Assembly: GCA_015501605.1 (NCBI GenBank)
Contig: JADNRZ010000011.1
Span: 1,736,001-1,800,000, forward strand
DNA: 64,000 nt
From: Panaeolus papilionaceus
Lineage: Eukaryota; Basidiomycota; Agaricomycetes; Agaricales
Reading direction: 5' to 3'
Below the pieces are notes generated by a model. The model was not told where the DNA came from. It made no database searches and was given only the letters and a program-made list of their open reading frames with translations. The translations under genes and the position numbers were made by a program. This document shows, in pieces, positions 25,476-35,782 of this stretch (its first letter is position 1; the number at the start of each line of letters is the position of its first letter).

Positions 25476-25914
25476 GTTTGTTGACTCAAAAATGTGAACT
25501 AAGCACCTTAATTTATGCAATAATATTATTTCCATGCTGTTCGAAGGTTTTCTGTGGCAGCATACCCCTAAATACACTCGGAAATATCACTAAATTTCAT
25601 CAAATATTCGTTGAGCCCCTGACATCCCATGATGTCATCATGCATAAATGGGCCCTGAGGCTTATGCATTATGTAGGGGGTTTCTCTATGTCCCGTGTTC
25701 CGCAGAGCCAGATTTTGATGCAGGACCGGGTTTATGCACGAGGACCGTATGCATTATGAGATAGTCAACTGTAAATACAGAACAGAAACATCTTCATCGT
25801 AGAAGAATTCTTAGTCGTCTTTACTCAAGTCTTGTTCAAAATGAGACAGAGCTCATCCTCATATCGTTTTAATTCCTTTCCCCCTTCGACTCTAATCTCG
25901 TTGCATCATTCAAA

Positions 25915-26414
25915 ATGGAGGGTCCTTTACCAGCAGCAATTCCTGCGATAGACGACTTTGTTGGAAGCCGAAAACCACTGACGTTGCTCGAAAATACTTG
26001 CAACAGCATCTCAGTGCTCATCAGCAGAATACTACCCGGTTCTTAGGGACCCACAATGACTCTGTGATTAGAACAGACAACTCTCTGTCGTCACAGCCAA
26101 TCGAATATAGCAATGGAGCTACGGAGTATGAAACTCTTAATGGAATAAATGGGCGGGAGTTTAGTGCCGTGCTTTTTGGAGAACTGGAGGCAGATAGCCG
26201 CAATAAATTCCCCGCTATGGGCAGTAATTCCCTTCCACTTGACGATAATAAAATGAGTAAAGTGTTATGTTTGGTACGAAATAGCCTATCGCAGTGCAGA
26301 CAGATGTTAATGTTCGACGTCCGATTGTTGTCGAGGTGCATTCAATACGAATGCTGCTCAGACATAATGGATCGTAACAGCTTGCGACGATGCAGACGTG
26401 TGTATTACGATTAA
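25915..26414 (+). pseudogene. Unrecognised open region with a probable frameshift
   Basis: Starts MEGPLPAAIPAIDDFVG (ATG at 25915). The next plausible stretch (25998-26414, from KYLQQHLSAHQQ onward) is in a different frame, so a shift or an unrecognised intron lies near 25975. No family was recognised. It may be a broken gene or chance. Confidence 0.25.
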
Positions 26415-26980
26415 TAGTAGGTCCTGCCAAGCAAAGTGCCTCGAAGCCCCAGAGATGTCGGGTTTCGAATGGTATTTCCAACCTGTCAATTCCAGATTGG
26501 GCTTGCATCATCGATGACACGACATGCGATTGGCCAGCGCTTAAATTGCGCCAATCCTTCACTAGGACAGGCCAATATCAGACACTGGGTAAGACGATTT
26601 TCATTAAATCAATCCATTCCTGTTTTTTTTTTTCGTCTTCATTCAACTTCGGCAAAGGCAGCACATGATGGCCATGGCCCACAGGGTTCTGCAGCCGTTC
26701 ACGACCACCTGAGCTTTCGACTGCAGCCGTTTGTATAGCAAGGCGCCGATCAATATGTGCGCCGATTTTATGCACTACTCCTGAATGACTATTTAAAGAT
26801 TCGAAGTCAACGATTACAGTTTCGATAGACACATTCGACAGTTTATCAGACCTTCGTTGGATTCTCGGTATATTTCTCGGGTGCATGACAATATCATCTG
26901 ATCGTCCCGGATGGAAGAACGGAATCCACTTACATATAAACTGTGAAGGGCTTCCAGGCTTTGATTCTGTATCGAACAAT
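26415..26980. other. Upstream region of the CE12 esterase gene
   Basis: No supported gene. Short open frames on both strands lack domains. The right part should hold the promoter of the esterase gene starting at 26981. Confidence 0.4.
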
Positions 26981-27921
26981 ATGCACTCCTTCTCTCTTGT
27001 TACCGCTGTTACCCTAGCATTTGCAGCCCTAGTACAGGGACAAACTGTCTATTTGGCAGGTGATTCGACGATGGCCAGAAATGGCGGAGGAAACGGGTCT
27101 GATGGTACGAGTTTCTGTCTACGAGCACTCCTAAAATGAAGGCTAATGTACTATAAGGATGGGGTCAATATCTCTCACAGTACCTCACCATACCTGTCGT
27201 CAACAGCGCCATCGCTGGAAGATCATCCCGTTCCTACACAGACGAGGGTCGCTTCGCCACTCTCATTAACACTGTCAAAAGCGGGGATTTCGTTGTGATA
27301 GAATTCGGCCACAATGATGGATCGTCTGGAGCCACTGACAATGGCAGGCAGGTTGCTGTTGGTGATGGATACGACACCACTGCGACAGTGAAGAGAGCCG
27401 AGTAGGTATCTGCCATTTTTCGTTTCATCTCCAGGTTTTGATTCATAATTTTCAAAAGCGGGACCTCTGTCGTGATTCACACCTTCCCGTATTATATCCA
27501 GAATGCGGTTAATTCTTTGAAATCTAAAGGAGCAATCCCGATTGTCTCTTCGCAGACACCTAGTAATGATTGGTCGAACGGGGCCATTGTAGCGCCAAAT
27601 AGATTCGTTGGCTACGCTCAGACGTCCGCTTCCCGAACTGGAGTGACCTACATCAATCATTACGGATATGTAGCTCAGGCCTTCAAAAGGATTGGACAAA
27701 GCAACGTTGCTCCTTATTTCCCAGTCGACCACACGCACACCTCTCCGACAGGAGCCAACGTTGTCGCTGCAGCCTTTGTGCGAGGTCTGTTGTGTAGCAG
27801 CAATGCTCTAAAAAGCAAAGTCAACTCCGCAGGCCAGGGTGTTCCTGGTGAGTACTTAATTGAACCTTCGGAAGCAGAACAACCACAAATGACGGGGCTT
27901 CTCATAGATCGTTGCATTTGA
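26981..27921 (+). CDS. Rhamnogalacturonan acetylesterase (CE12, SGNH hydrolase)
   Basis: A secreted enzyme that removes acetyl groups from the rhamnogalacturonan backbone of pectin. Exons 26981-27104, 27158-27401, 27459-27847 and 27908-27921 give 256 residues. Residues 1-20 are a signal peptide ending VQG. Catalytic blocks of the SGNH fold are visible: block I GDSTMARNGG (nucleophile Ser) just after the signal, a glycine-bearing IAGRSSRSY, the GHND block III, and DHTHTSPTGA with the Asp/His pair near the C-terminus. The protein ends VPDRCI, coded partly by a 14-nt final exon; without that splice the frame runs on into intron sequence. Length matches CE12. It suggests pectin degradation by a saprotroph or plant-associated fungus. 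Confidence 0.92.
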
Positions 27922-28047
27922 GCAGCCTTTTCTTCGCTGTGGTACCACTGGTATAAATCAAACATATAATTTATCACTTATCGAGGTAGTAAACTGTGTT
28001 GTAGACCTTACTGTGTACTAGATACAAGGTCCAACACTATGCCCTCA

Positions 28048-30851
28048 TCAAGTTGCGGTTTGTGTGCCAAATGGGTTCTTGACAGTCTTTGTGACCTGCA
28101 CACAATCACCTGAGCTATCGCATGCAGCGTCGTCCTGATACGAAACACTGATGCAGTTATAGAGGCATCCGTAATTCACGTTGCACTCTGCATACTCAAC
28201 AGGCAGGCATTGGACGGCCTGAGTACAACAATAATTGCCCGAGAGAGACGTGACGCCGGCAGTTTGTGCGTTGCAAGTGCCGCAGGGGTTTCCGTCTGTT
28301 GAGGAATAGTCGCCTGGTGGGAAGGTGTAGTTACCGATGTTGAACACCTTTTGTCCTGGAGCGAAGGCGAACTCGGGTGGTCCATTGTCACAGTTGGATT
28401 TACAGCCGTTCGCAGATGCTGTGATGGAGGAAGCCTTCAGTATTTGGTATCATGATATTAACAAGACATAGACATACCGCAGTACCATGAGTCTGAATCT
28501 TCACAGGTGTTGAGGCGGGAGCAACATTGGGTCGACCCGCAAGCGCTACAGTTTGGTGCGGGTTCCGTGGGAGCAGGGAAGGGATTTACAGTGAGTGTTG
28601 TAGTTGGAGTCGCAGCTGCGGTGGGCTTAACGACACCAGGATCACCGACGCAGTTATCTTGGCATCCATTGGCCCTCAGACATAGGTCGGAGAACAGGTC
28701 TGCAGCCACTGAGAACTTCGTACAACACTGTTGTTGCTTCTTGTAATTGCCGCACTGCGGAGCTAATGATATATTAACAAAGGCGAAACGATAGCGCAGT
28801 AAACGAAGAAAATGTCAAGTACCTGAAGTTGGATTCGATCCGCTGGGTGCTGTAGGAAGAGTAGCGTTGCCCTGCGCCGAGCATACTAAGCTGCCAGGGA
28901 GCAGTGCATCGCAGTCGATGGAAGTATTGATGCTGAGCCATTCTGTGAGACTCATCTGGGCACGTTGAGCGACATCGAAGCACGAGTCTCCAGCTGCAAC
29001 CTTAGTCTGTTTCAAGTCTGTAAGCAAAAGATACAAGATGGGCAGTTATGCACACAACAGACCAACGAGGGGCATATGTTCAAAGCGGGGCTGAAGGAAC
29101 AGAGAGAATCTCCAGGAGCGAGAGCGTTGCAATTGAGGTTGGTGTTCAAAGCTTTGAGTTGGACGCTGGTTAGAGAGTTCTTTGCGGCAACCGAGGGACA
29201 TGTGTCTCCGATAACAACAGTGTAGTGACGAGTACATCCAGAAACAGGAGGAATTTGGGGGAGATCAGACGCTATGCATAGTGCCTCACCGGGGTAGATG
29301 TTTGTGCACTGTTCGTTAATATTGGGATTCAGGGTGCGGAGTGTGCTAAATGTGATGTTATGAGCGGTAGCAATATTGGAACAGCCGCCTTCAGTCCCAT
29401 CGACAATGTATATGGCTGAACAGTTAACCTGAGGAGAGTCAATACAGATGGCGCTGCCTTGAATGAGATTGGCACATGAAATGGTGGGATTGATACGTTG
29501 CAGGTCATAAATTGAAATTTCCGAGCGTTGGGCGATGAGATCACAAGATTCACCGCCTTTCACAGTCGTGTATTTTGTGCACCCAGTCGATGTTGCGGTA
29601 GCTGTAGAGTAAAGAAATTAGGTGTGTGCGCGCACGAGGCCATGATAATAACACACTTACGCGTACTGCTCACGGTGCTTGATGGCGTCACTAAGTCGCT
29701 ATGAGATACTAGACACCCAGGCAAGAGCTTCACTACTAACCTGAGGTCGTTGTTGACCCAGGAGTAACAGAACTGACACACACGCTCAGCCCAGGATAAA
29801 TCGCACAAGTATTGGCGTTTAGTTGAGGATTGTCCGCGAGGAACTGTGTCAGGCTGATACCATGTGCATCTGAAATTGCGGAACAGCTGCAACCGTCTCC
29901 ATCAACACCATATCACCACTTAAAAGAAGGCAACAGGTGACCTACAAGTCTCCAGATTTCACGGTATATACCGGTTGACAGTTGTAGACAGTTCTCGCAA
30001 GACACAGTACTTGTCCGACTTGCAAATTGGCACACCCATTGTTATTCAAGAAGTTTATCTGCGGGAATATACGGATTAATAGTGGAAAAGTGCAAGTGTT
30101 GGGATGCTAGTCGCTTACCTGGTAGCTTGAAACGCCCTGTGAGACCGCTAAGGCATCACAGTTGTCACCACTCTTTACAGTAACGGATTTTGTACATGTT
30201 CCAGATGTGGGAGTTGGAGTATCTTGTAAAGATCCATGTTAGTCGTTTGGCAGTTGCCGTTAGCTCGAATACACGCACTGGTTGTGCTGGTTGGCGGTGC
30301 TGTTTTGTGATGAGATCAGAAAGTGTATGTCAGAACAAATGCGGTATTCTACTAACCTGACGTTGTTGTGCCTGCTCCTGTCTTACTGACGCACACCGAC
30401 AGTCCTGGGTATATGGGGCAGGAGCTTGGGTTTAGCTGAGGGTTGTTTGCGAGAAATTGTGTCAAGCTGATCCCATTTGCACTAGCAATTCCGGAGCAGC
30501 TGAAATTGCACTCAGTGAACAGTGATCCAGAAAAAAGTGAGAAGCACATACAAATCACCAGATTTGACGGTGTATACAGGCTGGCAGTTGTAGGTTGTAT
30601 CAGCGACACACAAAACCTGCCCGACCTGCAGACTTGTACAGGAGTTTTTGTTCAAAAAGTTGATCTAGATGCAGTTGACCAGAGAAGTCTAAGACATTAG
30701 AGGCTAATACACATACTTGGTAGCTAGAGACACCCTGCGAGATGGCCAAAGCATCGCAGGTGTCACCACTCTTGACGGTTACAGTTTTTGTACAGATAGC
30801 GACCGCACCGAGTGCCCATAAGATGGGAAACAGTATGGAGATGTCTCGCAT
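28048..30851 (-). CDS. Secreted protein with eight LysM domains and cysteine-rich tail
   Basis: LysM modules bind chitin oligomers. Twelve exons (30851-30717, 30664-30552, 30499-30357, 30299-30279, 30222-30119, 30058-29946, 29886-29741, 29690-29661, 29601-29056, 29017-28823, 28762-28478, 28418-28048) join in phase to 733 residues. After a signal peptide ending near AIC there are eight LysM units. Units 1 and 3 (VTVKSGD.CDALA) and units 2 and 4 (YTVKSGDFC/PQLN) are near-duplicates, so the pair was duplicated with its introns. Units 5-8 start TTVKGGESC, IYIVDGTEGGC, HYTVVIGDTC and TKVAAGDSC. The last ~220 residues hold three cysteine clusters (CCTKF, CCSRL, CCTQAV). A chitinase gene lies upstream on the same strand. 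The acceptor at 28419 and the donor at 29055 were chosen because only they keep the frame. Confidence 0.85.
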
Positions 30852-31914
30852 AATACCAGAGACGATAAGCAGTGAAAAAGTGGGGGATGTAAGTAGAGAC
30901 CTTCATCGAATCGAGCCTAGAAGTGGTTGACATACGAAAGTCAGTTGAGTCCCATTCTGGCATTCAGCACTAGGACCCCGGAATTGTTCGATGCACCACG
31001 TGAACTGATGTAGGAGTGCGATATCGACGCACTTTTATTTTTAGCCTGGTGTAGAAATAAGATATCGGCTTTAAGTATGTCTGTTTCTTGAGCTTGATAC
31101 ACGGTCATCTTATGTCTTCTTTCACTGCATACATCATGAAGTACCACCAATTGGTGTCTCATCCAGCACTGTCAGGTTGAGTACTTTATCTTTAGCGCTG
31201 GCATTTCAAAGTCATTGTTGCTCCTGATTGACTATATATTTCTATACAAAAGGTTTATGGTTCCATTCTGACGCTAATGGTGGTTGGGTCCCTCTCCGCA
31301 TCATGTGTTAGCATCGTCCCGCTAGGCGGAGTTATGACATCTCAAAAACTCGGGCCAATGTGCTGTAGCGATACATGATCATAAGCAAACGGCCATGCAC
31401 CACTTCCATATGCCCTTCAGTATGTTCGCTTCTTCCGTTTCTTGGCACTTGTAAAATGAGCCGGTGCTAGTAGGGCCTTTTGGAAATCGGGATCAGACCT
31501 CTTGTCAACGTGTCACTATCAGACTGTGCCACACACAAAAATTGTACCAATGACACCTTCGACAGCGGTAAGTGCGCGAGTTTATGGTTTCGGATGATGT
31601 AGCGATAGCAGTTGGGCGCTCAGGGGGCTATTTATAACTCACCCGAACTAGCCGAACAACGACAACAACAACCAGTCACAACCAGACAAGTTATGAACGA
31701 CCAATTTGGATGTAGTCAGCTTTAATCTTGGCATGCAAGCTTGGTGCTACATACATAGGGCTGTTACCGCTGCGCGACCTCTCGGTTGATGCGCCTACTA
31801 TTAACCTTGAAACAGCACGAATGGTGGAGATCATTTGAAGTTCAGATATCCAGCAAAGCATTTTCATCAATACTACAAGAATTCTCTAGCCTAAATCAAT
31901 GTTTGTTGTGGATA
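30852..31914. other. Spacer between LysM and chitinase genes
   Basis: About 1.06 kb; presumed promoter of the LysM gene next to 30851 and 3' flank of the chitinase gene. No open frame with domain support. Confidence 0.45.
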
Positions 31915-34311
31915 TTATTGTCCCTCTATACAAGTCTCAGCCAAAAGGGTTTGAGGCCGCACCCGCCTGCATTCGGAGTTGTTGACTTCTCCCCAAGTCA
32001 AGTCGTCGTTACATTTCCGTGTTTGAGTGTTTTCTGGGAAGTCGGAGTCTTGGCCGCATGGCAATTCGACTTCATCCCCCGCAGAAGCAGCTGGCCATGC
32101 TCCGTTTGCACTACAGGAGCGATAGTAACTTAAAAGTTTTCTAGTCAACTGAGAATCTGGGGTGTCTAGATCAACGGCCCAAAGCTACGTGGACGTAAAT
32201 TGGGAGCTCAGCAGTCTGATTGTCAAATTCAAAGTGCAAGGGAGCCTACCATGCCCCCTCGAAGGCCACGAGAATTGATGGCGCTGACCTTCGATTGGAA
32301 TGACCACTCGTCATCATACCTGTCGAGAAATATGGACTACGTCAATCGACCGGACTCAAGCTTCGAGGATAGTGACATACCCAACCCATTGGTTATCAAA
32401 TACCATGTAATAGCCATCTTCAGGGACGAAGTGAATGGCACTGTCCACCAAATTCTGCTTTGCCAGGGCATCTGCTATTTCTTTGATCTCGAAATAAGAC
32501 AGGTAGCCTTTCTGATATTCAAAATCGGATCAACAACAATGGAATTGACTAATTGAGAGAGAGAAGAATACCTCTGCGGTACATCTACCAGCCACTCCAG
32601 CCGTTCCGGCACATCCTGGAGTGTTACAATTAGCATCGTCCAGCGTCCATACTCGACCGTAGAGGGGCATTCCAGCATTGATTTTCTTCGCTGGAACGCC
32701 TGCGTTTAGGTATAAGTCAATGGCAGAGGTAAAAGACCAGCCTATGTCAAATTTAGAAAGGGACCAAGAAAACAACTCGCTGTCCCATCGTACCCTTCTT
32801 GATGGTGTCTGAGATTGGGGCTTGCACTTCCATTGTGGGATCCCAATTTCCGTAGAAGTCATATCTGTCAACAGTCGTCAGCGATTTGCTCGTTAAAGTA
32901 GAAATAGACAGACGTCATCAGGTTAAACCAGTCAATGGAGTCGTTAATTGTTTTCCCCTAAAATAATATGATTTAGTGCACGCAGGAGAAACAGAGGTGG
33001 GAGATACGAACCTCGATGAGAGCGAATTTATCGGGGTCAGCAGGGGAAGCTACTGTGATAAGCAGCCGAGGTTTTCCTGAGGAGCTTGCCTCTGCTTCAA
33101 CCTTGGCGCGCATTTCCTGAACACTGGCACAATAGTTAGGAAAAACTAAATTAAAGAAAGCAGACCGCCTTACAGCTTGGTGAAGTTGGTGGTATCTTTC
33201 GAACTACCACCCCGAGCGGGATCTCCAACATATTCCCAATCCTTGTCAAACACTTTAGTCTATACGTAGCACCAGATAGTACTGTAAATTTGCGTACAAT
33301 GTCGATTCCATCGAATCCAAGGTCACGGGCCCATTGAATACAACTATCAATGAAGGTCGCTCGGCCGGCTGCGGTTGATGCCATGTTGGAAAAGAAGGTC
33401 GAATAATCGATGCCTCCAGTATATCTACTTGGGCCGTCATTCATGCTCCAACCGCCAACGCTAAACGACGTTTTACAGTTGGGATTGGTTCCCTTGACCC
33501 ATTTGTTGAAACGCATAGAAAGGTCGAGGTCATCATATTCGTGTGGAATGACTGAGTTATTGTTGGCCATGAATACGAAAGCGTAGTTGATATGGGTATA
33601 TAAATAAGGATTGATCTATAAATTGAAGAATCAATATTGAAGTTAGTGTACGATTATAGAAGGAAAAAATACATGTTCCGGAAGGAAGGAGTTGTTTTTG
33701 TCACATCCAGGGGTCGAGGGATCCAAACCGCGGTATTGTCTAAATCAGATCACAGCACTGAGCCAGATCACTGCAGTAACAAGCCAGTGAATGGTACTTA
33801 CGCCCAATTCGAAAAGTACCCGACTAGTTCTCTATTCATGAAGTAATACATAAGAAAAAATGTCAAGAACAGCAAAGATGTATACTAACTTGTTCGCGAA
33901 CGTACCATCCGGTGGTCGGAAAAGCTTCGATTTATCAATGTTGGGCGCGGTTGGTCCAGCTGGGGGTGGTGCTAGATTTACAATGGAACAAGTCAGTGTG
34001 ACCGGTAGCCAATCTAGCGAATTCAACTAACGCGGTCCGTCGTTTATCTGCAAATTCATCACTTCTTTAGTTCGAATATTCGTTCGAGGTTACAACAGAC
34101 GTACACATTGTGCCTGGCAGCGTTTGGATGTCAAGCAGAAATCCGAGGTGGTGCCACAATATCCGTATTGAGAACAACATTGCCCTTTACCAGCACACAG
34201 CGCTCCGTTATTCTGTGTGCCGCATGCTTGACTTGCTACAGGGTTAGTATGGATGACAAGGCTGGTGAGCACAGTGAGGGTAAACGTCCCCAGCAAGTGG
34301 GTGAGGTGCAT
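31915..34311 (-). CDS. GH18 chitinase with hevein-type CBM18 domain
   Basis: A secreted chitinase. Thirteen exons (34311-34105, 34026-33890, 33831-33802, 33739-33673, 33615-33298, 33241-33174, 33123-33012, 32957-32914, 32864-32794, 32741-32572, 32511-32381, 32319-32250, 32184-31915) close in phase to 564 residues. Order: signal peptide ending PVASQ; a CBM18/hevein domain with eight cysteines (CGTQ through CCSQYGYCG to CQAQC); then the GH18 barrel starting [10 protein letters not shown]. The substrate strand is SVGGWS, and the catalytic motif FDGIDI-DWEY is split by an intron between I and D. MTYDFYG and LWAVDLD mark later barrel strands. A C-terminal tail of about 70 residues holds more cysteines. 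The junction after CBM18 (second exon from 34026) is the least certain. It lies beside the LysM gene, as in many fungal LysM/chitinase pairs. Confidence 0.9.
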
Positions 34312-34800
34312 TTTCGAAGAGCTTGCGGGCGGAACGTCGTCAAAAAGTGGGGAAGCTTACAAAGTTTGTCAAGTCGATATTAACTTACATTCATAATCTC
34401 TGCCCACATGCTAATCGAGAAAGATCTGTATGCCGGACCAAATCTCCAGCGCTATGTGGCGACTGGTTAGCATTCGAAGGGTGTCAGCGGTCCTGTCACT
34501 TACCATGATTGGTAATTTCTGTTGCCAGCTGGCGCTCCACAACTTAACCACTTCCATAACGATACATCAAAGGCAGCAGTAACTTGACAGGACCATCCCC
34601 ATACTACACAGTAATGCGGCATTAGCTGATGTTACAATACTTGCTGGCATGCTAATAGAATCCTGTATCCGATGGAACAACCAGACATGTCATGGTTCGT
34701 TTCGGGTCGACGATGGGTTACTGTGGTAGTAAAAACTTGCGGTTGTGGTATTATCTACCTCCAAATTTGATTCCCTTCGCCCCAAAACATTTGGGCTGCT
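34312..34800. other. Divergent intergenic region, chitinase / EF-hand gene
   Basis: About 490 bp between the starts of the chitinase gene (minus) and the EF-hand gene (plus). It probably holds both promoters; no clear TATA box or repeated operator-like motif was found. Confidence 0.45.
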
Positions 34801-35782
34801 ATGAGGGCTGTAGTTCTGCTTGCACTACTGCATGTCGCTCTCCCGTGTACGTCTGCTTGGAAATTGTCTTCATCGTCAGCGAGGAGCCTTGCAAGGCGCT
34901 CTTTGGACAAAGGCTATCTCAACAAACCCCCAACTGACATCTTCAAGATCATCGACGCCAACGATGACGGGAAAATATCTCTTTCTGAGCTCCATACTGT
35001 GTCAAACTTTGGTTGGGCTGACCAAAACGCTTCGCGCCGTGCAAGAGTGACTTTCGGGATTGCTCATCCATTCGAGTTTATCCACGAATTTGATGCAGAT
35101 GGCAAGTAAAATTTGGTATTTCTGATGATCTTCCTAGCTTATGAGAGGCTTTAAGGCGACGGTTCACTATCCTTTGAGGAGTTTTCTGTGTCTCTGAGCG
35201 ACTTGGGAGTGGAACCTTCTCCAGGAGTCCAACAAAAGTGCTCTTCCATGCAGACGCGTCTTGACATGTGCAAAACCAGTGAGATTCTCAAGTGCAACTG
35301 TACGTATTTTATCCTCTCTGATCCCCATCTATAAATGCAACTAACAATTTACAACAGTATATCTTGACATGGCTCAAAACATTTGCCACTTAGACCAGCC
35401 AAGTGTTGTCGAACACTGTATTATGTCCTCGCCTTGCCGATCTATCTGTAGCTGCATCAAGCACGCAGAAAAAGCTGCACATGGGCAGGCGACATTTACT
35501 CTTCAACACCCCAGTGGCCGAGAAGAGCACATATCATCGTTGGCTGCTCAGGTCAACAGCACAGAGGTTGGGATGCATCAACCCCAGAAACGCTTTTTCT
35601 GGTTCTTCCTGATCTTTGCTGTCGTGGAAGTCACCCTTCTGTCCTACCCCATAGCTTTGATTTCTCTCAATACAATCGCATCAAACACGCAAAAGGAATA
35701 TAAGAACTTAGATTTCAAGGCCTGTGTCTGCCTCCACAGCACCTGGTGCACTTTCCAACTGACATACCCTCCTATTTTGTAG
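34801..35782 (+). CDS. Secreted EF-hand protein, possibly the N-terminal part of a larger gene
   Basis: A signal peptide (MRAVVLLALLHVALPCTSA) is followed by two EF-hands. Loop 1 is DANDDGKISLSE; loop 2 is DADGDGSLSFEE, created by joining exon 34801-35101 to 35156-35299 across a GC-AG intron. A third exon from 35358 continues with a cysteine-rich segment (C spacing in QNICHLD, EHCIMSSPCRSICSC) and then a hydrophobic stretch near 35590-35650 before a stop at 35782. An alternative is splicing at 35725 (CAAGGCCTGT|GTCTGC) to the exon at 35783, in phase 0, which would fuse this protein to the cysteine-rich/PAN protein downstream. Calcium binding in the secretory route or wall is a reasonable inference. 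The 3' end is uncertain. Confidence 0.6.

Larger units (their letters stand above)
22135..25771 (-). mobile_element. Tigger/pogo-type DNA transposon, internally replaced
   Basis: Left terminus CAGTTGACTATCTCATAATG (22135) is mirrored at the right end (to 25771), and both are bordered by TA (22133-22134 and 25772-25773), the TSD of Tc1/mariner-pogo elements. CAGT ends are typical of Tigger. Inside the right end lies the 5' part of a CENP-B-like transposase gene (25475-25053). The rest of the transposase has gone; its place is taken by the 2.8-kb near-palindrome at 22246-25039. The element cannot move on its own. Confidence 0.8.
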
